Source: Symbiodinium natans (Eukaryota; Sar; Dinophyceae; Suessiales; Symbiodiniaceae). Taken from it: a stretch of DNA of 44,340 bases. Under the pieces are notes generated by a model, which searched no databases, was not told the DNA's origin, and worked only from the letters and a program-made list of their open reading frames with translations. Positions 19,950-29,069 of the stretch are shown piece after piece; position 1 is the first letter of the stretch, and every line of letters begins with the position of its first letter. Where the stretch lies: the NCBI GenBank assembly GCA_905221605.1, contig CAJNDS010002177.1, positions 567,501 to 611,840 on the forward strand, written 5' to 3'. The translations under genes and the position numbers were made by a program.

Positions 19950-21406
19950 TTCAGCTGTTTTAGCCGAGCCGAAAATGAAAAAACTCCCTAAACCCTGCCA
20001 GTGTTCCTTTAACTTGACGAGGGGGCAAACGACTACTATGCTAGTATACACTTTTCAAACTCTGAGGAAGTAAGGGGGTTCTGGTGAGGTTCAGGGTTCC
20101 CCAGGCCCCAAACCCTGTAAACCCTGAACCCCTTGCCAGCTGAGCCTGTTGCAACCTCAGCAGCCGAGGCGGCCCCCCGGATGCCCCCGGCCCTTCCGAC
20201 TCCGATCCAGCGGCAAAGGCCGCCGCTAGCGCCATCAGGCTTCCACTACCGGGCTTAGGAGATGTTCATACAGGGGTTCGACATTTTCAGCATCTTGTAG
20301 TGAAGGGCCCTCGACTCAGGGCCGAAGGTGAGCATTTTATAAGAAACGACAGCAGGGCCATGTCGTAGCTAGCCATGGCTTGCGCTTCAATCCCACCCAG
20401 GGGCTTCTCCAAGTCATGAGGCTTTTACGACTTCGATGATCAAAGCCCCAACAATACAACAATTCATGCACTGCGCGCACGGACAGGCTCCACGTCTACG
20501 GGTTTCAGTCTCGGCTGAAGCAGGCGCCTACACCCCCCTTCCCCCCCCCACGGAAGCCTTCTTTGTTTGTTCAGGGAATGTCATAAGGGGGCGCTTCTCC
20601 TTGGGTCCTTGGCTTGAACTGAATGGGGAAACCCGTTTTCATGTTCCCTGGTCTAATGCTTCTAGCAAGAGGTTGGTTTAGGGTTGAGTTTCGTAGGGTT
20701 TGGCGGGCATTTCTCCGCAAAGAGAGGAGGGGCGGGCTGCCTCAGGTCAAGTTTGAGGACGAAAGCTGAAGCCTGCGACTCGTATGGATGCACAAAGAAC
20801 AAGAAGTTACCTTGCATCTGCTTGAATTCAGGAGCCCCCTCGAAGGCCCCTAGCAAGCAGAAGCCTGAACACTGTACCTCAAAAAGCTGCCTCCTTGAGA
20901 ACCTTCCAGCACGTGAGACCCCTTCAGTATTAGTAATTAGCAATGCTATAATGAGCCCCTAAACCCTAAACTCAATATTAGTCATTAGCAATGCTATAAT
21001 GAGCCCCTAAACCCTAAACCCTACACCTGCTCGGGTTCTGTAGGGCTCCTGGGAATGCGTGCGCGAAATTCGGAGATACGGCTGGGGCGCCCTGGAAATA
21101 CCCCAGTGACTCGCAGAATCCTTAGACCGGAAGAGCCGAAGACTGCAATATCAAGCCAGGGTTTAGGGTTTAGGGTTTTGGGTGTAGGGTTTAGGGTTTG
21201 GGGTTTAGGGTTTAGGGTTTAGGGTACGGGCTAGGCTTCTAGGTCCTTGGGGTCTAGGCTTTGGGCCTGTCAGCTACCGTGTGAGGGATGACAAGCTGAG
21301 ACATAGCACTCAGACACAGAATGTTGCATCAATGACTACGGTTGGGAAGTATAGTGGCTTTTGTGGAGGGACTTGGGGTTGATGCCTAAACCGTGGTACC
21401 CCCCAG
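19950..21406. other. mixed non-coding DNA
   Basis: It holds a possible Pro-rich exon at 20139-20225 (AEPVATSAAEAAPRMPPALP), a 48-bp tandem duplication (20928-21019) and a degenerate TTTAGGG array (21161-21226). Nothing else was recognised. Confidence 0.35.
20928..21019. repeat. 48-bp tandem duplication
   Basis: Two copies of TATTAGTxATTAGCAATGCTATAATGAGCC plus CCTAAACCCTAAAC, at 20928-20971 and 20976-21019. They differ by one substitution in the 44 bp compared. The unit itself ends in two CCCTAAA repeats. Confidence 0.85.
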
Positions 21407-21465
21407 ATCACGCCGAACGCTGAAATTGCACAGCACCCTTCGCCGCGGTCGATGCCCTGCGCTGT
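21407..21465 (+). CDS. possible exon
   Basis: ITPNAEIAQHPSPRSMPCAV follows CCCCAG. The donor is uncertain. No domain is recognised. Confidence 0.3.
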
Positions 21466-22090
21466 TCAGATGCATGTTTATACCTCTGCCCCTGGCTGCA
21501 GGCAGGCTCGAGTGCGTAACCTTTAACCTTGTCAGGCAGTAGAATCGCATGTGCAAATTCCCAAGGGTGCCCTTTATTCCTTTGGGAAGGCAGAGAAGGA
21601 AGTTGAGGGTGTGGAATTAGGCTCATGTCGGGTTGAGGGTTGAGGGTTGTTCGAGCCTAGGTGCTACTTACTTCTCGCCTCGCCATGAGGAGGGTTGGAG
21701 CATCTCCAGCACAAAGGGAATGTAGGATTTAGGGTAACGTGCGGAAGTGACCGCTCCTGCTGGTTGTAGTGCAAGTAAAAACTGAAGGCGATAGGGCCTC
21801 GGTACCCGAATGCCTGCTACGCTTCGACACGAAGCTTGGGGAAGGTCTGGCGGTTCATGTTGCTCATAGTTAGTTCAGGTTCTGCAGCGCGACTTACCTG
21901 CCTAAGCAGCTGGGGTCTTCGTTGTCTAGGCCGGGTGCTCATGGAAGCCCTCAGAACTATGTCTCGATCCAGAAGTCTGTCTTCGCTGTGCAGTTACCTC
22001 TTTGGGCACCTGCACTGGTAGGGAAGGCCTTGCCTCCTCGAGACGTGGGCGCCAAAGCGGCGCCGCAAGTGAGGAAAAGTTGTGCCCCCT

Positions 22091-22225
22091 CAGGCTTTGT
22101 ATGAACCAGAAACCGAACCACAAGAATCCACTGCAGCAACAATCACAAAACCACAACATCAGCAGCAGCAATCTAAACGTCCTCAGCCCTCTGACGACGG
22201 ACGCCGAGATCGAATCTTTGCTTAA
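22091..22225 (+). CDS. Gln/Pro-rich exon ending in stop
   Basis: The frame ALYEPETEPQESTAATITKP, then QHQQQQSKRPQPSDDGRRDR and IFA, then TAA (22223-22225). It is a disordered Q/P-rich tail. A second overlapping frame is open, so support is modest. Confidence 0.35.
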   Translation, partial: QALYEPETEPQESTAATITKPQHQQQQSKRPQPSDDGRRDRIFA

Positions 22226-23448
22226 ATCAGCAGATGTAGGCTGCACTGACTGTAGAGGCACGATGCTAGGCACTTCCTGCAAGACAGGATAACAAAGCCT
22301 TGCACCTGGCAAACCACGCCTAGCTCATCGCGCAGCGTGTCTTTCAGGGAGCTGTTGCAAGTGCCTCTGCTCTCATGTGGCCCCATACTGCCCAGACTTG
22401 GCAAGTTCATGGAAGTCCTGGAACCCTCAACTCACGAGGCCTCTTCATCTCCGATGGCATTGCTTCAACGAGCCCTTAGCCTTAGCCAAGCCTGAGTGCT
22501 ATGTGCTCTCAACGCAACATCAAGGACCCCTGCCATCGCACACAACTTTTGGGGCTTGGTGTAGCACAATCTGCACCCGAGCCTGACATCCCCGCCGCGG
22601 TTTGCGCGCTGAGCCGGGACATGAAAAACTTTCCGGAGTGCTGCCTACCTGGGTCGGCGCCTCAGGGGCACAAGGCTGTGGAGCTTGGGGCTTATGCAGG
22701 GTTTAGGTCTGCTCTGGCACAGACACAGACAGCATCTCCGGGTGAAGCTATCAAAGCACTGGTTGTTTTGCCTGCTGCAACTAAAAATGTTTGGTGACAG
22801 TGCTTAGAGGGCTTCGGCGAAGTTCTACAACCCCATCATTGACGGCCCGCAATGACGTTCTAGTCAAGAGGCCGGCTATAAGAAGTACAACAAGAGCATC
22901 AGTACAGAGGGCTTGAGCATGCAATTTAAACCCGAAGCCTTCCCTTTGCCCAATCTGAGGTGCGATAACATTGACAAAGGCGAAGAGAGCTTTGTCGCGG
23001 CGAGTGGGGCAGCGAAGGACCCCATAGCCCTGTTTGGGTTGAGGGCTCATGGTAGTTCGCTCGAACGAACTAATGAATCGCGTAGCTGGCACCACAAAAG
23101 CCCTTGAGATTCCTAAAGCCGGCAGCCGATAATCACCCCAAAGCAGGCTGCATCCACCGACAGCGACGGGTGTCTCGGGGGGGGGGGGGGGCCCTTTGGA
23201 AATGTAGGCTTACGACTGAGGATAGTTGTGGGGTGTGAAATGTTCTTCGTTCGAGGTCACTACAAGGATTGGAAGCTTATTTGCTTTCAAGCTCACGCTG
23301 AGGCATGGGCATTGCGAGTGGCTCCCAACCCCTTTGCAGTAAACCCTGAGCCCTAAAACCCGAAAGCCCTTCACCCTAAGACCCAAGAACCCCTGAACCC
23401 TATGACTTATAACACTTATAACTTATAGCCCTGCAACCCTGGAGCCCT
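22226..23448. other. no supported gene
   Basis: A frame near 22570-22690 (EPDIPAAVCALSRDMKNFPE) might be an exon but has no clear borders. There is a G15 tract at 23177-23191. Confidence 0.3.
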
Positions 23449-23545
23449 CTACCGACTCGATGCCTTTTACCGCCGGGACCACGGTCCACCGATTGCCAAG
23501 TTCGCCAAGCCTCCTCGGGCTCCTGACGCGCATGGGCAATCTTGA
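23449..23545 (+). CDS. possible exon with stop
   Basis: LYRLDAFYRRDHGPPIAKFA, then KPPRAPDAHGQS and a stop. Basic/proline composition. A G16 run follows at 23579-23594. Borders are uncertain. Confidence 0.3.
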
Positions 23546-23959
23546 CCCCTACATGCTAAAAAATCGCCACCCCTACATGGGGGGGGGGGGGGGTTGTTCT
23601 AAGGGTCCCTCTAGGAAATTCTTTATGGTTGGCATTGGGCTTGTGAGGGACATGTGGGGCTATCTTGGGAACAGCTATGTTGATCAACTACCACATATCA
23701 AGGAAGGCAACTTCATAGGGACCTGTGGAACTTTCAAGCCCGGTCAGTTACATCCAAGCTCCCAGTATAAACCCTAAACTCAAGAACCCGCAAGCAGCAG
23801 CTTGGCATCAACCCTGTAATTCCCAAACAGCTACACATGGTTAGCTTTCTCAATTAGGGTCCATTTTTTGGGGATCCTTGTTATAAGGGTGTCGTATTCT
23901 TTCGGGGACCCAACAAAAAGAGACCCCAGTTCAGATAAGAACCCAGATGAAAGGGCAAG

Positions 23960-24011
23960 GAGTCGAAGCCCGCGCTCGCGCGCCCGGCGAACGTCGGGCT
24001 CCTCATCTGGG
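23960..24011 (+). CDS. micro-exon (52 bp)
   Basis: ESKPALARPANVGLLIW lies between GGCAAG and a GT donor (24012), which opens directly into a TTTAGGG array. Confidence 0.4.
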
Positions 24012-24012
24012 G

Positions 24013-24191
24013 TAGGGTTTAGGGTTTAGGGTTTAGGGTTTAGGGTTTAGGGTTTAGGGTTTAGGGTTTAGGTAGGGTTTAGGGTTTAGGGTTTAGGGTT
24101 TAGGGTTTAGGGTTTAGGGTTTAGGGTTTAGGGTTTAGAGTTCAGGGTTTAGGTGTAGGGTTTAGGGGTTAGGGTTTAGGGTTTAGGGTTT
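24013..24191. repeat. TTTAGGG array (about 24 units)
   Basis: Near-perfect at the 5' side, with variants (GGTAGGG, TTTAGAG, GTGTAGG) toward the 3' side. It starts at the splice donor of the preceding exon. Confidence 0.9.
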
Positions 24192-24878
24192 GCGGATGCA
24201 AGGTTGAAGGCTTAGGGCTTAGAAGCCCTCCCTAAGCCGGAAAACCTCTTAGGACTGAAAGAGTCTAGGGGTTGAGCCCTACACTTTTGGAGGCCTACGG
24301 TACCTACGGCTGACAATGCAGAATGAGCTGCAAAATCCTGTTTCCCCGTATCCCTTAAAGCAAGGAAGCAGAAGCACAACGAAGGGTCGCCAGGGTGCTT
24401 GGGTGTGTGACTTATAGGGCTCACCGGAGGGTCATATTCTTTGTCCCGAAGTCGGAGCCACCAAGGAGTAGGAAGCGCAGCCACCATGGGAATGTTCAGC
24501 AAGCGCACTTAAGCCTCACAGAGTTCCTAATAAGGGTTTCATGGGCTTGTGGGCGTCAATGGCGGATGGTGTTCCGTTGTGGGTTCCGGATGCCTGGATT
24601 TTGGGGAAGGTCGGAGATTTTAGTCAGGCGGTTTAGGGTTTAGGGTTCGAAAGCCCAGGAACAGGGTGGGAAGGGCCACCCGGCACTTGGAAGTCTCTAG
24701 AAAAGCTGGAAGACTTGGGATCGTGTTGGGCTTGTGGTGAACCCTAAAACACAAACCCTGAAACAGCTTATACCTTGTACAACCCCCCATATACCCCCCT
24801 TAGACCCCCCCTTATAAACTTGCCTGATCCCTTAAACCGCCCCCCTCCTTTTAGGGGGATTCTTGTTTTTTTTCCTAG

Positions 24879-24951
24879 GCTGGGGCTCCTGAGAAGTCCC
24901 GCCTCTTGGAGTTCGTGAAGGCAGGGCATGGCAGCCGAGCGTCACGCCAGG
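24879..24951 (+). CDS. exon
   Basis: AGAPEKSRLLEFVKAGHGSR, then ASRQ, between TCCTAG and a GT donor (24952). Basic, helical composition. Confidence 0.4.
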
Positions 24952-25156
24952 GTTCCGGTTTCGGTTTTGGACTTGGTCTTTGGGTTTGGGGGTTTGTTGG
25001 CTTTTAAAGTTGGGGTTTGGGGTTTATAGGCATTTATGGGGCTTCCGAATGTTTCGGGATCATGTCATATCAGAAGCATACCTGGAGGCTGCGTTGGCAT
25101 GTGTTGGGCTGTAGTTCGATGTGTGAATGGGAGCACCGGACTTTCATAAATACAAG

Positions 25157-25200
25157 GAGCTCCACAAAGGAAGCTGGCCGCTGAAGAACGAAGCTTCGTG
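25157..25200 (+). CDS. coiled-coil micro-exon (44 bp)
   Basis: APQRKLAAEERSFV in phase 1 lies between TACAAG and a GTATGT donor (25201). It begins GAGCTCC like the module-B exons. Confidence 0.45.
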
Positions 25201-25691
25201 GTATGTACAAGACATAAGAACGGATCATGCATCGCTGAGAGTAAGCTGCTCAGCGATGCATGCGCGCGCATACAACCCTCCATAGCTCACGGAGGCCTTC
25301 TTTCTACAGCGGCCACGCAGAAAATGCCCCCCCCCTTGCAGCCCCTGCAGGACTTTGCAAAGTGTGCAATCCGCGGCTCCCCTTGCACACTCCTCAGCGC
25401 CGAAGCAGGCCACTGAGGGGCTTTTCAAGCAAGTCCGTTTAAAGCCCATGGCCAGCTCAGCTCCCTAAGTCATGTTCCCTCGAAGGGGTCCTTACTGCAA
25501 CAGGGGCCATGGCTTAGAGGGCCCAGGAGTAAGACTTAAGGTTCGGAGCAGGAGCTGCGGCAGCTGTGGGATCTACAGCTTATGCTTTAGAACCGAAAGT
25601 ATACGCCCAAGTCACGGGTTTGGGATCAGGCAGCAAGCTGCTCAACCCGAAACCGCTAAGCCTCTCTGCATAGGCGATCCTATCTCTGCAG

Positions 25692-25743
25692 CTTACTTCA
25701 TCGACCCGCAGATGCGCAGGCCAGCTGCGAACGTGTGGAGCAG
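25692..25743 (+). CDS. penultimate exon (52 bp)
   Basis: (x)YFIDPQMRRPAANVWS(R) lies between CTGCAG and a GT donor (25744). It ends in phase 2 and joins in frame to the exon at 25838. The protein is not recognised. Confidence 0.5.
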
Positions 25744-25837
25744 GTTTAGGTTTGGGGCATCTTGGGTTGTAGGTTTGAGGAATCAGGGGTTTGCAGCCTC
25801 GAGGTATTGTTGGTTGCATGTGGGTTCGCACTGCCAG

Positions 25838-25910
25838 GCTCTTCTTGAAGCGCACTCAGACTCCAGAGACACTCCTAGCCAACATCCGCTTGGAGAACGT
25901 CAAGGAATGA
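25838..25910 (+). CDS. terminal exon with stop codon
   Basis: Completing the split Arg codon, it reads LFLKRTQTPETLLANIRLEN, then VKE and TGA (25908-25910). Frame continuity across the intron supports both exons. CCCTAAA repeats follow at 25927. Confidence 0.5.
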
Positions 25911-25926
25911 CCGTCTTGCGTTTAGG

Positions 25927-25980
25927 GTACCCTAAACCCTAAACCCTAAACCCTAAACTCTAAACCCTAAACCCTAAACC
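25927..25980. repeat. CCCTAAA array
   Basis: Seven units with one CTCTAAA variant, just downstream of the terminal exon. Confidence 0.9.
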
Positions 25981-26090
25981 GTTGTTGTTCTGGAAGGCTT
26001 GTTGATGGACACTCTAAGTACCTCAGGGACCTGCGTTTGGGGGGGGGGGGCTCAAGGTTGTATAATGGCATGGGGCGGCTCAGGGCTCTT

Positions 26091-26152
26091 AGGGTTTAGG
26101 GTTTAGGGTTTAGGGTTTAGGGTTTAGGGTTTAGGGTTTAGGGTTTAGGGTT
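26091..26152. repeat. TTTAGGG array (about 9 units)
   Basis: A clean array 110 bp downstream of an array of the opposite orientation (25927-25980). Confidence 0.9.
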
Positions 26153-27058
26153 CTGATTGAAACCATGCAGGCAAGGGCAAGGGCGTCTTGTGCTTACGAC
26201 AGGGCCCGGTGATCAACGATAAGCACACCGGTTTAGGGTTTGAGCTTCGTGGGGTGTAGGATGCAGAGTGTAGAGTTTAGGTTTCGTGCAGAAAGGGTGG
26301 TTTGCACCTGCACTCCGGGCTATCACATAAATTGACCTCTGATCTGGGAGGCGGGGTTTTTAGGATGCCAAGTTCCAGCACCTGACTCTATCACCTTAGG
26401 ACCTTATCACCTTAGGACCTTTGTGTCGCTGGAAGAGTCTCGTGGTGACAGCCTTCCCTGTTTGCGCAGAAAGCCAGAGCGAACACGTGGAAGACCAGGT
26501 GGTCAGAAGGAACCCTAACGCTTAAATGATTAAACCCGAAAAGCCCTGGACCTGGTGTGCCTATTGAAAGCAACAGCCCTCTGTACCAGGAGGTGTCAGA
26601 AGGAGCCGCCAGTGAGTCTGCGCTTCCCAAGGCTCCTGTGGCGCTCCTGTGCAGGGGGGGGAGGGGGGGGGAGCATCCATTGCCCAGCTACTTGTAACCA
26701 GACATATGCCAGGTACCCTTACCAGCTTACCAGGTATAGGGCTTATAAGGGTTGTTTTGGGAGAGCTTACGGAAAGGGCTTGCGGAGCTTTGACTCATTG
26801 GGATCCATTCCTTGTTTTTCAGTCGATGATGGTATCCCTCTAAGCCATTCTGAATTATGGTCCATGATCCCATGCCAGGTGTCCTTTCCTACTACAGAAT
26901 GACTAGAAGTGACCAGGGACCCAAATTTCCCTAAACCCTAAACCCGAAACCCTAAACCCTCAACCCTTGGAGAACGGGCGGTTGTCAGCTCCATCCCCCG
27001 ATTCCCGCCTCCAGGGACTTGCGCCGCAGGATCTGCAGAGGCACTGGCTTTTTTTGAT
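26153..27058. other. no supported gene
   Basis: Possible exon fragments occur at about 26569-26650 (SNSPLYQEVSEGAASESALP, acidic) and 26995-27045, without consistent borders. Interrupted G runs lie at 26655-26671. Confidence 0.3.
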
Positions 27059-27170
27059 ATACTACTACTTGCTTAAGAGCCTTAAAAGAATGAAAAATGA
27101 TAATCCCTATATTGCCCTTGATAAAGGAGTAACATTTTGATTTTCGGGGTTCTTAAGCAATTAGTAGTAT
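27059..27170. mobile_element. MITE-like inverted-repeat element, copy 2
   Basis: 112 bp. The left end ATACTACTACTTGCTTAAGA pairs with the right end TTCTTAAGCAATTAGTAGTAT. The TTGCTTAAGA core and the interior AATCCCTATATTGCCCTT are shared with the element at 2593-2689. Non-autonomous. Confidence 0.65.
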
Positions 27171-27288
27171 AGGAGACTCCCAGTTAAAAGGGTATTTATG
27201 TATGAGTAGAGGAGAATCCCAGTCAAAGGATATTTACATATGAGTAGAGGAGAATCCCACTCTGCATAAAGGAATACTTATGTATGGG
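27170..27288. repeat. three-copy tandem repeat (37-44 bp units)
   Basis: Units start TAGAGGAGAATCCCAGT and end TATGTATGAG, at 27170-27206, 27207-27244 and 27245-27288. They abut the right end of the MITE-like element. Confidence 0.7.
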
Positions 27289-27901
27289 TAGCTGGCTGAA
27301 TCAGGGCCCTTTTTATGGGTCCCCAGAAGGGATCCTAGTTTAGATCGGACTAAGAACCAATGGCTGACTGGAGGAACGACAGATGCGTGCGATAACCACC
27401 AGGGTCGCCAGGGGCAACCCCAAGCTGATTGTCTGATAGGGTATCGATGCATGGCCCAGTCCGACGCAACCAGCATAGCCACCCAGGGGCAGTCCTATTT
27501 CACAGAAGATTTGAATACACAAAGGGGTCTTCGCGAGCTACTCGTATGACGTCATGAAACGAAGCCCTGGAGCCTGAACCATAGGCCACAGGCCATTCTT
27601 GCAAATCTACACAGGTTAGGCTTTTGACAGAGATGGCCGCAGAGATGTTCATGTAGAGCCGTGGGGTGACAAGGGGGTCCATCCATATGAATTCTTTCCT
27701 TTGCAGACAGTTTTCGGGAGAATGCAGACTCTTCCGTGCCACCCGGGCTCTCTATAACATCCGCTGAACATACCTTAGCTGTTGTGGCAACACGCATGCA
27801 GCGCCGCGACTCGAGTCTTTCCTGAAGTGCTGTATCTTCTTGGACGTCTCCTCTTCAGAGTCCTCCAGGTTCCGAGATTTCAGCCCACAGCTTTGCATGA
27901 A

Positions 27902-28618
27902 ATGTTGCGCATTTGGAGGGCTTCAGGGGAAGTGGCAGGTTCCCTTCCCATTTGCGATGTGAGCACCGTGCTACGCCTCAAGCAAGACTTGCAGCGACTC
28001 CTGTGGATCCCAAGGTTCCAACAAAGACTCCTTCACCAAGGTGCCATCCTAAATGACGAGGAGCATCTCAAGGTGGCCCTGGGCTTCGAGAATGCAGCCA
28101 GGTTCTTCGACGTGCAACTGGTGGTGCTTCCATGCGCCCCGTCGTCATCTTCAGCAGACGCTCGCATGTTTGTAGAGCTCGCCGGTTCGTGGTCTTGTCG
28201 GAATATGGAATACATGAGAAGCATGCTGCAACAAGGACACGACCCGAACCAGCCCGCGGACATTGGCGGGGAGCGTCTGACAGCACTGCAAGTTGCAGCA
28301 AGACAGGGCCAGGTATTGATCGTGCACATGTTGCTGGAAGCTGGGGCACTCTGCAGATATCAGAACCTAAGCTGGGCTGACTCGGAGTTCGAGCACTTTT
28401 GCCTCGCAGTCTTAAGGGAGGCATCGAGAGGGCATGACATGGAGGTGCTGCGCTTGTTGCTGGAGGCCCTTGGCCACGGGTACCAAGACGAAGCCGTGGT
28501 CGAAGCATCGCAGCATGGGCGTGTGCACACGGTGGCCCTTGCTTTTGGCAGACAGCCAGGGTTTGCCAGTTCCATCAACCCAGGGCCTTCAACAAAGCTT
28601 GGTGGCCGCATCTTCTAA
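27902..28618 (+). CDS. ubiquitin-like/ankyrin-repeat protein, N-terminal part
   Basis: From ATG 27902 the first ~75 residues form a ubiquitin-like domain (MLRIWRASGEVAGSLPI, LKQDLQRLL, FQQRLLHQGAILNDEEHLK, DVQLVVLP). Ankyrin units follow: LTALQVAARQGQVLIVHMLL, MEVLRLLLEALG, VEASQHGRVHTVALAFG. This architecture recurs in dinoflagellate gene sets and suggests a protein-protein interaction scaffold; its partner is unknown. Upstream codons are open to 27782 but lack domain character. The frame ends at 28618, while ankyrin-like sequence continues in the next frame (see 28556-29069), so a frameshift or an unrecognised short intron lies around 28540-28590. Confidence 0.7.
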   Translation: MLRIWRASGEVAGSLPICDVSTVLRLKQDLQRLLWIPRFQQRLLHQGAILNDEEHLKVALGFENAARFFDVQLVVLPCAPSSSSADARMFVELAGSWSCRNMEYMRSMLQQGHDPNQPADIGGERLTALQVAARQGQVLIVHMLLEAGALCRYQNLSWADSEFEHFCLAVLREASRGHDMEVLRLLLEALGHGYQDEAVVEASQHGRVHTVALAFGRQPGFASSINPGPSTKLGGRIF

Positions 28619-29069
28619 TCGCCACGAGCAGGTTGTCTCCTTGCTGCTGAATGCTGATGTCCTGGACTTGACTGACAGGAGCTGGCAGAAAGCTGTATGT
28701 TCCTCTCTCTCTGGAGCCTACTTCCCCTGGTCCACGACACGCTTTCTTCTGGTTGTGTACGTGGTCTGTTGGCTCATTGTCGAACTCGTTTTCCAACTCC
28801 CGCAACGCACAGGAGCGGCCCAGCAGTGGATCGTCTGGATCGTTTTCTTTACGTCGTGCGTCTGGCCAGACATCAGGTTATTGGTTGTATGTGGGCCATT
28901 TCTCAGACTGACAGCTGGTTGTTTCTCGCTAGGGACCTTCGTCTCCGTCATTGCTGCGGCCGCCCTCACATTACCAAACAAGATCACGCGACTCTTACTA
29001 GCAGCCTCAGCAGCCAGTGCTGCAAAGAGCTGCGGGCGGTGCCGTCGCAATCGTGTCATCCTCCTCTGA
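28556..29069 (+). CDS. ankyrin continuation with hydrophobic tail
   Basis: In the shifted frame the ankyrin unit SLVAASSNRHEQVVSLLLNA continues with DVLDLTDRSWQKA. Three hydrophobic stretches follow (FLLVVYVVCWLIVELVF; WIVWIVFFTSCVW; LGTFVSVIAAAALTL), then a stop at 29067-29069. The tail could be membrane helices or an artefact of reading into an intron after 28690; another frame is also open there. Same gene as 27902-28618 if spliced or frame-corrected. Confidence 0.5.

Noticed and set aside
24013-24191. CRISPR-like array
   Set aside because: The units are 7 bp, without spacers: telomere-type repeats.
25472-25942. 156-codon + strand ORF
   Set aside because: It is in a different frame from the two well-phased exons at 25692 and 25838, and its own sequence has no domain character.
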